64,000 nucleotides of DNA, taken from an uncultured Pelagibacteraceae bacterium. GTDB taxonomy: Bacteria; Pseudomonadota; Alphaproteobacteria; Pelagibacterales; Pelagibacteraceae. The notes below the pieces were generated by a model. It saw nothing but the letters and a program-made list of their open reading frames with translations. It ran no database searches and was not told the origin of the DNA. Position 1 is the stretch's first letter, and each line of letters starts with the position of its first letter. The stretch lies in NCBI GenBank assembly GCA_902515205.1, contig CABXTU010000001.1, forward strand, positions 62,001 through 126,000. The letters run 5' to 3'. Positions 19,158-30,937 of the stretch are shown one piece after another. A program made the position numbers and the translations under genes.

Positions 19158-19991
19158 GTGTCAAAAATAAAACTTAGTGAAAATTTTATAAGAAATACAG
19201 TTAAGCTTGCACTTAATGAAGATTTATTTCCATCTGGAGATATAACTTCAAATCTTGTTAAAAATAATAAAATAATAAAAGTAAAATTAATATCAAATCA
19301 AGATGCTATAATTGGTGGTCTTTTATTTGCAAAACATACCTTTTTATTAATTGATAAAAAAATAAAATTTATTATCAAAAAAAAAGATGGCTCTTCTGTA
19401 AAAAAAAAAACTTTGATTGCTACGATTCAAGGAAAAGCACAAAATATATTAATTGCTGAGAGAGTTGCTTTAAATTATTTGTCCCATATTTCAGGAATTG
19501 CAACTAAGACAAACCAGTTTGTTAAATTGGCAGGTAAAAAATGTAAAATTTGTTGTACACGTAAAACAATTCCAAACTTGAGAGTAATTCAAAAATATGC
19601 TGTTAAACTAGGTGGAGGAGTCAATCATAGATTTAATTTGAGTGATGAATATTTAATTAAAGACAATCATATAGCTTCTTCAAATATAAAAAGTTTAGTC
19701 TCTTTGGCTATTAAAAATAAAAAGGGTAAAAAAATTACTGTAGAAGTTGATAATTTAAAACAACTTAAACAAATAATAGGTCTCAAATTTAATACTGTTT
19801 TATTTGATAATATGAATATTAAAAATTTAAAAATAGGTGTTAAGATTGCTAAGAAATATTATGAAACCGAAGCCTCCGGAAATGTTACGCTTAAAAAAGT
19901 AAAATTAATTGCAGCTACTGGGGTTGATAGAATTTCAGTAGGAAGCATCACTCACAGCGTTCCTGCCGTCGATCTAAAATTAGAAATTTAA
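19158..19991 (+). CDS. nadC: Nicotinate-nucleotide pyrophosphorylase
   Basis: ALNEDLFPSGDITSNL, CTRKTIPNLRVIQKYAVKLGGGVNHRFNLSDEYLIKDNHI. Confidence 0.97.
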   Translation: MSKIKLSENFIRNTVKLALNEDLFPSGDITSNLVKNNKIIKVKLISNQDAIIGGLLFAKHTFLLIDKKIKFIIKKKDGSSVKKKTLIATIQGKAQNILIAERVALNYLSHISGIATKTNQFVKLAGKKCKICCTRKTIPNLRVIQKYAVKLGGGVNHRFNLSDEYLIKDNHIASSNIKSLVSLAIKNKKGKKITVEVDNLKQLKQIIGLKFNTVLFDNMNIKNLKIGVKIAKKYYETEASGNVTLKKVKLIAATGVDRISVGSITHSVPAVDLKLEI

Positions 19992-20359
19992 TTAACAAAT
20001 TTTGAAAGATCAGGTTTAAAATAGTTGGGACCTTTCATAACTTTTCCTGACTCATTATAAATTGGCTTCCCATTTTTATCTAATTTACTCATATTAGAAT
20101 TTTGAACCTCCTCAAAACACTTATCCAAATCAATACCAAATGCATGCCCTGCTCCATAAGTAACATACAAGATATCTGTTAATGCGTCTGCTACCTCTAA
20201 CAAATTGTTATTTTTCATAGCCTCTGAAAGCTCATCAAGTTCCTCTTTAATTAGATCGATCCTAAGTTTATTGATTTTATCTGTACTAAATGCAGGTCTA
20301 TCCTTTACCTCTTGGCCAAAAGTTTTCATGAAAGTTGCGACCTTATTAAAATTTGACAT
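19988..20359 (-). CDS. MazG-like / phosphoribosyl-ATP pyrophosphohydrolase-like nucleotide pyrophosphatase
   Basis: LIKEELDELSEAMKNNNLLEVADALTDILYVTYG (EExxE...ExxD pattern). Confidence 0.85.
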   Translation of the reverse strand: MSNFNKVATFMKTFGQEVKDRPAFSTDKINKLRIDLIKEELDELSEAMKNNNLLEVADALTDILYVTYGAGHAFGIDLDKCFEEVQNSNMSKLDKNGKPIYNESGKVMKGPNYFKPDLSKFVN

Positions 20360-20425
20360 ATTGCTCCTGTAAGTTTTTTAAAATTAATGTATATTAATAA
20401 TAATTTATTAATTACTTGTTAATCA

Positions 20426-21814
20426 ATGAAATTAAGAAAAGAATTCGATAGTATTGGCTCAATAAATGTTCCTGGTGATAAATACTGGGGAGCTTCAACA
20501 CAAAGATCCAAAAAATATTTTGATGTGGGTGAGTTTTTAATCAGACCAGTTTTAATTAGATCAATCGCTATAATTAAAAAAGCTGCTGCAATAGTTCATG
20601 GTAAAGAAAAACAAATCTTGCCTAAAATTTCAAAGGCTATAATAAAAGCATCTAATGAAGTAATATCTGGTAAGTTAGATGAGCATTTTCCTTTAAAAGT
20701 TTGGCAAACAGGATCTGGCACTCAAACAAATATGAATGTTAATGAAGTCATTGCAAACAGAGCTATTGAAATTTTGGGTGGTAAAAAGGGTTCCAAAAAA
20801 CCTGTGCACCCTAATGATCATGTTAATAAGTCTCAATCTACTAATGATGTTTTTCCTACTGCGATGCATATTGCTATTGCGAGTGAAACTAAAAATAAAC
20901 TAATACCATCTTTAGAATTATTAAATAAAGAATTAAAAAAGAAAGTTTCTCAGTTCAAAAATATAATTAAAGTTGGCCGAACTCACTTACAAGATGCAAC
21001 ACCACTGTCTTTAGGACAAGAATTTTCAGGATATCAATCACAGTTAGAGGACTGTATTTTTAGAATTAAAAATGCCTTAAACGAAATTTATTTTTTAGCT
21101 CAAGGAGGAACTGCGGTTGGAACGGGGATTAACAGCAAGAAAGGTTTTGATAAAAAAATTATAAATGAAATAAAAAAAATTACTAAAATTCCATTTAAAC
21201 CAACTAAAAATAAATTTGCATCATTGGCTGCACATGATGAGATTGTTAATTTTTCAGGTACATTAAATACTACAGCAGTATGTTTGATGAAAATTGCAAA
21301 TGACATTAGATTTTTAGGGTCAGGACCAAGAGCTGGCTATGGTGAGATCATTTTACCTGCCAACGAACCAGGATCATCAATTATGCCAGGTAAAGTTAAT
21401 CCAACTCAATCAGAGGCCGTGACAATGGTTTGTGTCAAAGTTATTGGAAATCATAATGGAATAACTATTGCTGGTTCTCATGGACATTTTGAGTTAAATG
21501 TTTTTAAACCATTAATTGCACATAATATATTACAATCTATAGACCTGCTTGCAGATAGTACTAAAAATTTTTCTACTTACTGTGTAAAAGGTATTGAAGC
21601 TGACAAAATTAAAATTAAAAAATTTTTAGATAATTCATTAATGCTAGTAACAGCTCTAGCCCCTCATATAGGGTATGATAATTCATCAAAAATCGCAAAA
21701 AAAGCACTTAAAAATAATACTACACTTAAAGAAGAAGCTTTAAAAAGTGGATTAATAAGTGAGAAAGACTTCAATAAAATTGTAAATCCAAAAAAAATGA
21801 TTCACCCAGCGTAA
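20426..21814 (+). CDS. fumC: Fumarate hydratase class II
   Basis: [21 protein letters not shown] and [16 protein letters not shown]. Confidence 0.98.
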   Translation: MKLRKEFDSIGSINVPGDKYWGASTQRSKKYFDVGEFLIRPVLIRSIAIIKKAAAIVHGKEKQILPKISKAIIKASNEVISGKLDEHFPLKVWQTGSGTQTNMNVNEVIANRAIEILGGKKGSKKPVHPNDHVNKSQSTNDVFPTAMHIAIASETKNKLIPSLELLNKELKKKVSQFKNIIKVGRTHLQDATPLSLGQEFSGYQSQLEDCIFRIKNALNEIYFLAQGGTAVGTGINSKKGFDKKIINEIKKITKIPFKPTKNKFASLAAHDEIVNFSGTLNTTAVCLMKIANDIRFLGSGPRAGYGEIILPANEPGSSIMPGKVNPTQSEAVTMVCVKVIGNHNGITIAGSHGHFELNVFKPLIAHNILQSIDLLADSTKNFSTYCVKGIEADKIKIKKFLDNSLMLVTALAPHIGYDNSSKIAKKALKNNTTLKEEALKSGLISEKDFNKIVNPKKMIHPA

Positions 21815-23277
21815 GAAGCGAAGAAATTATTTACAAAATTTTTAAATTTAATCTTATTAAATATTCTATCATTACTTAAATTAAAATCTGAGATATATTT
21901 TTCTAATTTTGAATTTTGCTGATTATCAACTTTGATATTATCAAAAGTTATTTTTTGTGTGTTTAAATTGTATAAAAAATCAATTGTTATTTGATCAATC
22001 TTTCTTCTATTCATTTTAGGAACCTGAAATGATTTATAAAAATTATCTATTTGCTTAAAATTCAAAATAAAGTTTCCTGTTAAATTAATTTGATTTTTTT
22101 CATTAATTAATAAACTTTCTTTTAAAATTATTTGAAGATTATCTTTCCACATTACTCTAGAATTTGAAAATCCAATGTTACCCTCATCAATTATTATTTT
22201 TAATGATAAGTTGTTAAGATCATCTAAATTTGTGATATTCTTAACATTAAAATCTATGTTTGAATTAATATTTCTATTATTAAGGATTCCTGAGTTAATT
22301 AAATCAATCAAAAAAAAATTATCTTTAAATAAATTTTTTGAACTTAAACTATCATAATTAAATTTTGCAGTAACATAAAATGGTTTAAATTCTATAACAC
22401 CTTCATAGTTATTTTTTAAAGCTTCTGAATTAAAATTTAGTGAATTTTTTTTGAATTGATAATTGAAAGAGGTAGTTTTATTTATGAATGAAATTTCAGT
22501 AAAACCTTTTTTAATCTCATTGTTAAAATAAAAATTATTGTCAATATTAAGTCTAATTTTTTTTGAATTAAATTTTGTAATTACTATCTTGTTAAACTTA
22601 TCTTTCCTGATCTCAAGTTTAAAAGGAATATTGAAAACTTCATTCTTAAAAATAAGTACATTTACCAAGTTTTTTGAATCATAATAAAAGCTACTATTTC
22701 TTATCTTATTTATAAAGAGAACATCATTGTAATTATTTTTAAAAAAAATATTTCCATCTGCTATTGAAATCTTATTTTCATTTGGCTCGATATCTAAAAA
22801 TTTTAAAAAAAAAGTTAAATCACTTACTTCAATATTAAAGTCTATTTTTTGGAATACTAGGTCTTTGATTTCAATTTTATTAATATTAAAGAACTTATTT
22901 ATCTCAAAATAAATTTTAAAATTTTCAGCGATAGCTATTTTTTCTTTCTCTTTAATTAACGATAAATTTTCTGCCAAGAAATGAGGCTTAGGTAACAACC
23001 TATATTTGATTTTATCATTAAATTTAATATTAATATCGTATTTATTAATTATTTGATCCTTTATTTGAGACTGAATAATATCCTTGTTATAGAATGTTGG
23101 TATTAATAAGTAAATCAGTGTCAAGATAGCTAGTATACCTGAAGCAAAAAAAACTCTATTATAAGGACTAAATTTAAACTTTTTTATATCTTTAATAAAA
23201 GATTTTAATTTATTAAAATAACTCTCTAACGACTCATTTATTATTAAAAGTTGTTTTTGATGTTTTTGTTTGCTCAT
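21802..23277 (-). CDS. AsmA-like membrane-anchored protein (hypothetical)
   Basis: One N-terminal TM, long beta-rich hydrophilic region, N-terminal pattern like AsmA/DUF748 proteins. Family call is weak. Confidence 0.5.
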   Translation of the reverse strand: MSKQKHQKQLLIINESLESYFNKLKSFIKDIKKFKFSPYNRVFFASGILAILTLIYLLIPTFYNKDIIQSQIKDQIINKYDINIKFNDKIKYRLLPKPHFLAENLSLIKEKEKIAIAENFKIYFEINKFFNINKIEIKDLVFQKIDFNIEVSDLTFFLKFLDIEPNENKISIADGNIFFKNNYNDVLFINKIRNSSFYYDSKNLVNVLIFKNEVFNIPFKLEIRKDKFNKIVITKFNSKKIRLNIDNNFYFNNEIKKGFTEISFINKTTSFNYQFKKNSLNFNSEALKNNYEGVIEFKPFYVTAKFNYDSLSSKNLFKDNFFLIDLINSGILNNRNINSNIDFNVKNITNLDDLNNLSLKIIIDEGNIGFSNSRVMWKDNLQIILKESLLINEKNQINLTGNFILNFKQIDNFYKSFQVPKMNRRKIDQITIDFLYNLNTQKITFDNIKVDNQQNSKLEKYISDFNLSNDRIFNKIKFKNFVNNFFASYAG

Positions 23278-23310
23278 AAAGTAAGCTGAACTTATAAATA
23301 ATTATTTGAA

Positions 23311-25344
23311 ATGGTAAACTCTGAATTTTTAAAAAATTTGAATAAATCTCAAAAAGAGGCCGTAATGTATCTTGACGGTCCACTATTGATTGTAGCTGGG
23401 GCGGGTTCAGGAAAAACCAAAGTTTTAACTACACGAATTGCTAATATTATCCACGAAAAAAAAGCTTTTCCAAATCAAATTTTAGCTGTGACATTTACAA
23501 ATAAAGCAGCAAGAGAAATGCAAGTGAGAGTAAGTAAAATTCTTGGCTCGACTGCTACTGGATTATCTTGGCTGGGAACATTTCACTCAATATGTGCAAA
23601 AATTTTAAGAAAGCACGCTTCAGCTGTGAGTCTTCAATCAAATTTTACAATAATTGATACTGATGATCAAATCCGATTAATTAAAAACATATGTAAAGCT
23701 GAAAATGTTGATGTCAAAAAATTAGCCCCAAGGTATATACTTGCAATTATTGATCGTTGGAAAAATAAGGGATTTTATCCAGAAGAGGTAATAATAAATT
23801 CAAAAGATATTTATGAAAAAAATATCCTACCAATTTATAAAATTTATCAACAAAAATTAATTGACCTTAACTCATGTGATTTTGGTGATTTAATTTTGCA
23901 TTCTGTAAAAATTTTTGAAAAACACTCAGATATAAGAGAAATTTATTCAAAAAATTTTAGATATATTCTAGTAGATGAATACCAAGATACAAATTTCATT
24001 CAAAGTAAATGGCTTAATTTATTAGTTAATAAAAATAAAAACATTTGTTGTGTTGGAGATGATGATCAATCAATCTATAGTTGGAGGGGTGCAGAAATTA
24101 AAAATTTTTTAGAATTTGATCAAGTATTTAAAAATACTAAAGTTATAAGACTTGAAGAAAATTATAGGTCTACTGAAAATATATTGTCAGTTGCTTCTGA
24201 ACTAATTTCAAATAATAAAAATAGAGTTGGTAAAACTCTAAAAACTACAATGGAAGAAGGGGATTTGGTAAAACTATACTGTTTTAAAAATGTAAAAGAT
24301 GAAGCAATGGGAATTTCAGATGAAATTGAAAAGATTAAAAAAGAATGCTCATATAATAATATTGCCATATTAGTAAGAGCAATATTTCAAACAAGAGAAT
24401 TTGAAGAAAGATTTTTAAAAATAGGTATGCCCTATAGAATTTTAGGAGGAACAAAATTTTACGAAAGAGCAGAAATTAAAGATTGTATAGCATACTTAAG
24501 ATTAATTTATCAAAAAAAAGATGACCTAGCTTTTGAAAGAATTGTAAATAATCCAAAACGCTCAATTGGTGACAGCACTCTTAAATCGATTCATTTGTAT
24601 TCTAAGAATAACACAGTTTGTCTAGAAATTGCATCTAGGAAAATGATAGAGAATAACTTGATAAAACCTAAACCAAAAATTGGTTTAATTATGTTTTTAA
24701 ATTTAATCGCAAAATTGAGAAATGATTTAGAAATGAAGACAGTAAGTCATGTAAAATTATTACAAAATATTTTAGATGAGTCAGGATATTCATCAATGCT
24801 TAAAAATAAAAAAGACTTAGATAATGAAAATAGATTAGAAAATATAAAAGAATTATTAAGTGCAATGAAAGAATTTGATAATTTGGAAAGCTTTTTAGAA
24901 CATGTTTCTTTAGCAACCTCTGTAGATCAAGAATGGGAAGGAGAAAAGATTAATATGATGACTATGCATGCTGCAAAAGGTTTGGAATTTGAAACTATTT
25001 TTTTACCTGGATGGGAAGAAGGACTCTTTCCTCATCAGAAATCTATTGAGGAAAAAGGCCAAAATGGATTAGAAGAGGAAAGAAGGCTAGCATATGTAGG
25101 GATTACCAGGGCAAAAAAGAGAGCAATTATTTCCTTTTCAATGAATAGATTTTATCAAGGAGATTGGATTGAAAGCATGGCATCAAGATTTATAGAGGAA
25201 CTTCCAGAAAAATATTTAGAAAAAAATTCAGTTTTTGATGAAGATAAATATATAGATGATGAATTTGAATTTAATCAAGATATTGATGTTGAGGATAATG
25301 TTAGAAGTCCGGGATGGATAAGATATCAAAAAAGAATTAAATGA
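23311..25344 (+). CDS. uvrD: ATP-dependent DNA helicase UvrD/PcrA
   Basis: LIVAGAGSGKTKVLTTRI, VDEYQDTN, GDDDQSIYSWRGA, MTMHAAKGLEFETIFLPGWEEGLFPH. Confidence 0.97.
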   Translation: MVNSEFLKNLNKSQKEAVMYLDGPLLIVAGAGSGKTKVLTTRIANIIHEKKAFPNQILAVTFTNKAAREMQVRVSKILGSTATGLSWLGTFHSICAKILRKHASAVSLQSNFTIIDTDDQIRLIKNICKAENVDVKKLAPRYILAIIDRWKNKGFYPEEVIINSKDIYEKNILPIYKIYQQKLIDLNSCDFGDLILHSVKIFEKHSDIREIYSKNFRYILVDEYQDTNFIQSKWLNLLVNKNKNICCVGDDDQSIYSWRGAEIKNFLEFDQVFKNTKVIRLEENYRSTENILSVASELISNNKNRVGKTLKTTMEEGDLVKLYCFKNVKDEAMGISDEIEKIKKECSYNNIAILVRAIFQTREFEERFLKIGMPYRILGGTKFYERAEIKDCIAYLRLIYQKKDDLAFERIVNNPKRSIGDSTLKSIHLYSKNNTVCLEIASRKMIENNLIKPKPKIGLIMFLNLIAKLRNDLEMKTVSHVKLLQNILDESGYSSMLKNKKDLDNENRLENIKELLSAMKEFDNLESFLEHVSLATSVDQEWEGEKINMMTMHAAKGLEFETIFLPGWEEGLFPHQKSIEEKGQNGLEEERRLAYVGITRAKKRAIISFSMNRFYQGDWIESMASRFIEELPEKYLEKNSVFDEDKYIDDEFEFNQDIDVEDNVRSPGWIRYQKRIK

Positions 25345-27053
25345 TAAAAAAGATAATTTCAAAATTGAAGCAATATTTAAATATTTATAAACTAGATGGT
25401 TACATTGTTCCCAAAAATGATGCTTATTTTTCTGAATTTTCTAGTCCTGATAGATTAAAAAATATTTCAAATTTTACAGGATCGGCTGGATACGCAATTA
25501 TTTTTAAAAAGAAAAATTATTTATTTGTCGATGGGAGATACATAATTCAAGCAAAAATTGAGTGTGGTAATAGATTTAAAATAATGGAAATCCCAAAATA
25601 CTCTCCAAAAAACCTTGTACCAAAAAGTAAAAAAAAACTTATTTTAGGATTTGATCCTCAATTATTCACAAGTTTAACTATCCATAATAATTTTGGAAAT
25701 CACTTTAAATTATTGCCAATATCAGAAAATTTAGTTGATAAATCTTTTTATAAAACTAATAAAAAAAGTGTAATTCCTTTTTATAACTTAAATAAAAATA
25801 TAACTGGAGAAACAACTAATTCCAAAATTAAAAAAATAATTGAACATATTATTTCCCGTAAGATTGACAACATCTTTATAAGTGCTCCTGAAAATGTTGC
25901 TTGGTTATTAAATTTAAGGGGTCATGATAATCCTTACAGTCCGATACCGAATTGCAAATTAATTTTAACTAAAGAAAGAAAAATGTTTTTCTTTTCTTGT
26001 CCAAAAAAAATAGGCAGATTAAAAAAAATTAATGAATATAAAAAATTAGAATTTAGTAGATATCAAAATTTTATAAATATAATAAAAAATTTAAATGGCA
26101 AAAACTTCTGTATTGATCAAACAACTTGCTCAATATCCAATGAAAAAGTGATACAATCTTTTTTTAAAATAAAATCTGTTATTGACCCATGCTATCATCT
26201 TAAATCTAAGAAAAATAAAGTTGAAATTAAAAATATGATCAGTGCTCATGTCAGTGATGGAGTAGCATTGACTAAATTTATTTACTGGATAAAAAATATG
26301 AATAAAAAAAAAATTACAGAGTATGAGGCACAAAATAAGCTTGAAAAATTTAGAAAAAAAAATAAAAATTATTTATATCCAAGTTTTAATACAATATCAG
26401 GTAGTGCGGGTAATGCAGCTATAATTCATTACCGAGCTACAAAAGAGAATGCAAAAAAGATTAATAAAAACGACATTTTCTTATGCGACTCTGGAGGACA
26501 ATATAAATACGGAACCACTGACGTAACTAGAACGTTATGTTTTTCAAAGCCAAAAAAAAATATAAAAGACATTTTTACCAAAGTTCTTAAAGGCCATATA
26601 GCTGTTGCTTGTACTAAAATTAATTTTAGTCAAACTGGTAAATTACTTGATGTCAAGGCAAGAAAATATTTAAAAAAAGCTAATTTAGATTATGCGCATG
26701 GAACAGGTCATGGAGTAGGCTTTTTTTTAAATGTACATGAAGGTCCACAAGCTATCTCTAAATACAATAACGTAATATTATCTGAGGGTATGATTTTAAG
26801 TAATGAACCTGGATACTATAAAAAAGAGAAGTTTGGCATACGAATTGAAAACTTAATATATGTTAAAAAATCTAATCGTAATTTATTTTTTGAAAATCTT
26901 ACTCTTGCACCAATCGATTATGACTTAATAGATTTTAAACAATTATCTAAAAATGAAAAAGATTACTTATTTAGATACAATCTGAAAGTTTACACAAAAT
27001 TATCTCCATTTTTAAATAAAAATGAAAAAAAATGGTTAGCTAGTTTTATTTAA
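25341..27053 (+). CDS. pepP: Aminopeptidase P / M24 family peptidase
   Basis: FLCDSGGQYKYGTTDVTRTLCF, HGTGHGVGFFLNVHEGPQ, LSNEPGYYKKEKFGIRIENL. Confidence 0.93.
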   Translation: MIKKIISKLKQYLNIYKLDGYIVPKNDAYFSEFSSPDRLKNISNFTGSAGYAIIFKKKNYLFVDGRYIIQAKIECGNRFKIMEIPKYSPKNLVPKSKKKLILGFDPQLFTSLTIHNNFGNHFKLLPISENLVDKSFYKTNKKSVIPFYNLNKNITGETTNSKIKKIIEHIISRKIDNIFISAPENVAWLLNLRGHDNPYSPIPNCKLILTKERKMFFFSCPKKIGRLKKINEYKKLEFSRYQNFINIIKNLNGKNFCIDQTTCSISNEKVIQSFFKIKSVIDPCYHLKSKKNKVEIKNMISAHVSDGVALTKFIYWIKNMNKKKITEYEAQNKLEKFRKKNKNYLYPSFNTISGSAGNAAIIHYRATKENAKKINKNDIFLCDSGGQYKYGTTDVTRTLCFSKPKKNIKDIFTKVLKGHIAVACTKINFSQTGKLLDVKARKYLKKANLDYAHGTGHGVGFFLNVHEGPQAISKYNNVILSEGMILSNEPGYYKKEKFGIRIENLIYVKKSNRNLFFENLTLAPIDYDLIDFKQLSKNEKDYLFRYNLKVYTKLSPFLNKNEKKWLASFI

Positions 27054-29075
27054 TATTTTAAGCCATTCGGTTTGAGATAAAATCTTGATTTTTAATTCTT
27101 TTGCGGTTTCAACTTTTCTTTTCGTAGGCTTTTCACCAGTTATTAAATAATTCAGTCTTTTAGATACATTGCTTATTATTGATCCTGAATTTTGTTCAAT
27201 TAAAGATTTAGCTTCTGCCCTACTCATTCCTTGTAATTTTCCTGTAAACATAAATGTTTTATTCATTAAAGATCCATTTTTTTTAAATTCAATTGCATTA
27301 TCTATTTTAAGAATTTTATCAAGTTCGTTGATTACCTTTAAGTTTTCTAAGTTTAGAAAAAAAATTTTTATTGAATTAATTTGAGTTTCTCCAATTCCAT
27401 CTATGTTTAATAAATCCTCAAAATTTTTATTTTTTGAAAGTAAGATAAAATTTTTAGATGATTTAGAATATCTTGAAATCAATTTAGCATTCTCTAAGCC
27501 TATATGTCTGATGCCAAGAGAGTATATAAATCTCTCAAGAGAAATATTTTTTCTTTCATTTATTGAGTATCTAAGATTTGCAACAGATTGTTTCCCCCAC
27601 CCATCCATTAACTCAATTTTCTTATAATCTAAATTAAATATATCTTGAGGTAATTTTATAATATTTAGATCCCAAAAATTTTTTACAATTTTTTTTCCTA
27701 AACCATCAATATTGAAAGCTTCTTTAGATACAAAATGTTTTAATTTTTCTATCGCAACTTTTTTACATTTAAAACCTTCACTTGAACATCTTCGAACTGC
27801 ATCATTCTTTTTTGTAAGTGAATTAAATTCTTTGATAGTTTCAGATCCACAAGATGGACATTTATTTGGAAAATTAAATTTATTAGATTTTTTTGGTCTT
27901 TTGACTAAGTCTACAGAGATTATATGAGGAATCACATCTCCTGCTCTTTCAATAACGGCTGTATCTCCGACTCTTATATCTTTTCTTAAAATTTCGTCCT
28001 CGTTATGCAAGGTTGCATTAGAGACAACAACTCCTCCAATATTTATAGGTTTTATTTTCGCTACAGGAGTTAATGCTCCAGTTCTTCCAACTTGAATATC
28101 TATATCAATAATTTTTGATATACCACTATTTGCTGAAAACTTATGTGCTATAGCCCATCTTGGTGCATTTGCAACATTTCCTAACCTCTTTTGCATCTCA
28201 AAATTATTAATTTTGTAAACTATTCCATCAATATCAAAATCAAGTTCACTTCTTTTTTTTTCCATATCATCATAGTTTGCCATTAAATTTTTTACACCTA
28301 CAATTGTTTTATTTAATGGATTAACTTTAAAACCCCACTGTTTTAATTTTTTGAGATAATCACTTTGACAACTAACTTTTAATCCTTTCTCATAACCATA
28401 AGTATAGGCAATAAACTTTAAAGGAATTTTTTTAGTTTCATCGGGATTTTTTTGTCTTAATGAGCCTGAAGCAGCATTTCTGGGGTTTGCGAACTTTTCA
28501 TTGAGTTTTTCAAAATCACTATTTTGAATAAACACCTCACCTCTAATATCAATTTCTTTTGGGAAATCTTCACTTGAAATAATTTTTGGTATATCACTTA
28601 TTGTTTTTAAATTAGAAGTAATATCTTCTCCTTCTTTACCGTCTCCTCTTGATAATCCAATAGTCAATTTTCCATTTTTGTAGTTTAAGGAGGCTGAAAT
28701 TCCATCAATTTTAGGTTCAGCACTATATTCAATTTGAAAATTATCTTTCTTATCTAGATAATTAAATATTTTTTTTTCAAAATTTAATAAATCTTCCTCG
28801 TCAAAAGCATTAGCTAATGAAAGCATTGGTTTTCTGTGCGCAACTTTTCTAAAATTTTTTGAAGGTTTAAAGCCTACTCTTGATACAGGTGAATTTTGAT
28901 TTTTTAAAAAATTATATTTTGACTCTAACTCAATGATTTCTTTTTTAAGAACATCAAATTTGGCATCTGTAATATCAGAAATATTTTCGTTATAATATCT
29001 TTTATTATAATGATCCAGGGATTTAATTTTTTCCTTATATTTTTTTTTGATCAAACTTTTATTCATACTAATCAA
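27036..29075 (-). CDS. ligA: NAD-dependent DNA ligase LigA
   Basis: EPKIDGISASLNYKNG, RGDGKEGEDIT, Cys4 zinc motif, HhH and BRCT regions. Confidence 0.98.
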   Translation of the reverse strand: MISMNKSLIKKKYKEKIKSLDHYNKRYYNENISDITDAKFDVLKKEIIELESKYNFLKNQNSPVSRVGFKPSKNFRKVAHRKPMLSLANAFDEEDLLNFEKKIFNYLDKKDNFQIEYSAEPKIDGISASLNYKNGKLTIGLSRGDGKEGEDITSNLKTISDIPKIISSEDFPKEIDIRGEVFIQNSDFEKLNEKFANPRNAASGSLRQKNPDETKKIPLKFIAYTYGYEKGLKVSCQSDYLKKLKQWGFKVNPLNKTIVGVKNLMANYDDMEKKRSELDFDIDGIVYKINNFEMQKRLGNVANAPRWAIAHKFSANSGISKIIDIDIQVGRTGALTPVAKIKPINIGGVVVSNATLHNEDEILRKDIRVGDTAVIERAGDVIPHIISVDLVKRPKKSNKFNFPNKCPSCGSETIKEFNSLTKKNDAVRRCSSEGFKCKKVAIEKLKHFVSKEAFNIDGLGKKIVKNFWDLNIIKLPQDIFNLDYKKIELMDGWGKQSVANLRYSINERKNISLERFIYSLGIRHIGLENAKLISRYSKSSKNFILLSKNKNFEDLLNIDGIGETQINSIKIFFLNLENLKVINELDKILKIDNAIEFKKNGSLMNKTFMFTGKLQGMSRAEAKSLIEQNSGSIISNVSKRLNYLITGEKPTKRKVETAKELKIKILSQTEWLKILNKTS

Positions 29076-29913
29076 AAAGACTTTTAAATTTTTTTATAAC
29101 ACCTTTCTTTTCTTTCTTTGCAGTTCTAATTTTATTATTTTCATAATCTCTATTAAAAACTTTATAAGACTTTTTATACCATTCACTAGATTTGTAGTTA
29201 TAACCTAGGAGCTTAGCGTATTTTTGAGATTCCTCCAAGAGGCCTAATTTATAATTAATTTCAACTAATCTGTGAATTGCTTCTTCAACAAATATTGTTT
29301 GATCATATTCCTCTATAATATTTTTAAATCTATTTATAGCTGCTATCCATTTGCCTTTTTTAATATAATGTCTTCCTAAATACATTTCTTTGGATGCAAG
29401 AATATCCTCAATTAAATCAATTTTAAATTGTGCATCTAAAGCAAAATCTGAACTAGGGTATTCTTGTAAAATAAAATAAAACTTATCTCTTGCTTTAATT
29501 AAGGGTGCCGAGTCTCTTTTTTCATCCTCAATTGTCTCATAATAACACATTGCTATAAGATAATGCGCATAGGATAAATTCTTATCATTAGGATAAGTTT
29601 TTAGGTATCTCTCTAAATTAAACAAAGCTTCAGCATAATAATTTTGTAAATAATATGAATATGATGCCATTAAAGCTGACCTTGATGCCCACTCTGATTG
29701 AGGAAATAAAAGTTCAGCTTCTAAAAATCTTTTTGCTGCAAAATATGGGTCATTTTCCTTTAAAGCTTCGTATGCTTGCTCGTACGCAAGGACCATTTCT
29801 AAGTCTTGACTTGCTTCCTCAATATAAGAAATGTCTTTTTGTTCATTCGAACAGGAGCTCAAAATAATTAAAAAAAAAATAGTTAAAAAAAACTTAAATT
29901 GTTTCATAATCAA
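29068..29913 (-). CDS. bamD: Outer membrane assembly lipoprotein BamD
   Basis: Lipobox LSSCS and TPR-type FPQSEWASRSALMASYSYYLQNYYAEA. Confidence 0.93.
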   Translation of the reverse strand: MIMKQFKFFLTIFFLIILSSCSNEQKDISYIEEASQDLEMVLAYEQAYEALKENDPYFAAKRFLEAELLFPQSEWASRSALMASYSYYLQNYYAEALFNLERYLKTYPNDKNLSYAHYLIAMCYYETIEDEKRDSAPLIKARDKFYFILQEYPSSDFALDAQFKIDLIEDILASKEMYLGRHYIKKGKWIAAINRFKNIIEEYDQTIFVEEAIHRLVEINYKLGLLEESQKYAKLLGYNYKSSEWYKKSYKVFNRDYENNKIRTAKKEKKGVIKKFKSLFD

Positions 29914-29952
29914 TTTATATAATTATAATAGTTAATTATAAAGATGTTTAAA

Positions 29953-30873
29953 TTATGCTATTGATCTTAAAATACTTCTATTGATTACAGTGTGTGGTAA
30001 GTTTCTCTCCTTAATTTCAACTATAGAAAAATTTTCCTTATTTTTAAATACCTTCCTTAATAATTCATTAGTTAAATAATGTCCTCCCTGGGAACAAGTA
30101 ATACTGGCTATCATTCTATAACCACATGTGTAAAGGTCACCAATACAATCCAAGATTTTATGGTTTACAAATTCTTTTGAATTTCTTAGACCATTAGTAT
30201 TTAGTATCTCTTTTCCTTTCACAACTATTGCATTATTTAGACTTCCACCTTTTGCTAAACCATTTTTTTTTATCACTTCGATATCTTCATATAAACAAAA
30301 AGTTCTAGAATTAAATATGTCATCTAAATTATCTTCATAAACATTTATTTTGTTTCTTTGATTGCCTATTACTGGATTTTCATATTTAAGCTTAAAGTCA
30401 ATATCAAGACTTAATTTTGAGGGAAAAATTGAAATAAATCTTTCACCACTATTAAATTCAATTTTTTTATTTATCTTTATAATTTTTATTGGAGAATTGC
30501 TTATCTTAAAGCCAGCATTAATTATTTTATTTATAAAATCTTTTGCTGATCCATCCAATATTGGCACCTCTTCATTGTTTATCTCAATTAATGCATTATC
30601 TATACCTAAACCAAAAAAAGCTCCCATTAAATGTTCAATTGTAGAAACTTTTACACCATATTCATTTGAAATTGTTGTGTTTAGAGACGTATTACTTACG
30701 TTAGAGAAATTTGGAAATATCAAATTATTTTCTTTGAGGTCCACTCTTTTAAAAACTATACCAGTATTAGGGTTGGAGGGTTTAATACAAACACTTACAA
30801 CTTTACCACTATGGAGTGCAACTCCACTGAAGTTGATGTTTTTTTTAATAGTTTTTTGGTTTAGTAGAGACAT
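29953..30873 (-). CDS. lpxC: UDP-3-O-acyl-N-acetylglucosamine deacetylase LpxC
   Basis: ALHSGK, STIEHLMGAFFGLGIDNALIEI, LDGSAKDF, NHKILDCIGDLY. Confidence 0.98.
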   Translation of the reverse strand: MSLLNQKTIKKNINFSGVALHSGKVVSVCIKPSNPNTGIVFKRVDLKENNLIFPNFSNVSNTSLNTTISNEYGVKVSTIEHLMGAFFGLGIDNALIEINNEEVPILDGSAKDFINKIINAGFKISNSPIKIIKINKKIEFNSGERFISIFPSKLSLDIDFKLKYENPVIGNQRNKINVYEDNLDDIFNSRTFCLYEDIEVIKKNGLAKGGSLNNAIVVKGKEILNTNGLRNSKEFVNHKILDCIGDLYTCGYRMIASITCSQGGHYLTNELLRKVFKNKENFSIVEIKERNLPHTVINRSILRSIA

Positions 30874-30937
30874 TAAACTCTTTTAATACTGTATTTTCGA
30901 AACTCAAAAACAACAAATATTACTAGAAAATACAGTT

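Noticed and set aside
30362-30886. 174-aa plus-strand ORF
   Set aside because: Antisense to lpxC; long only because of codon composition on the opposite strand.
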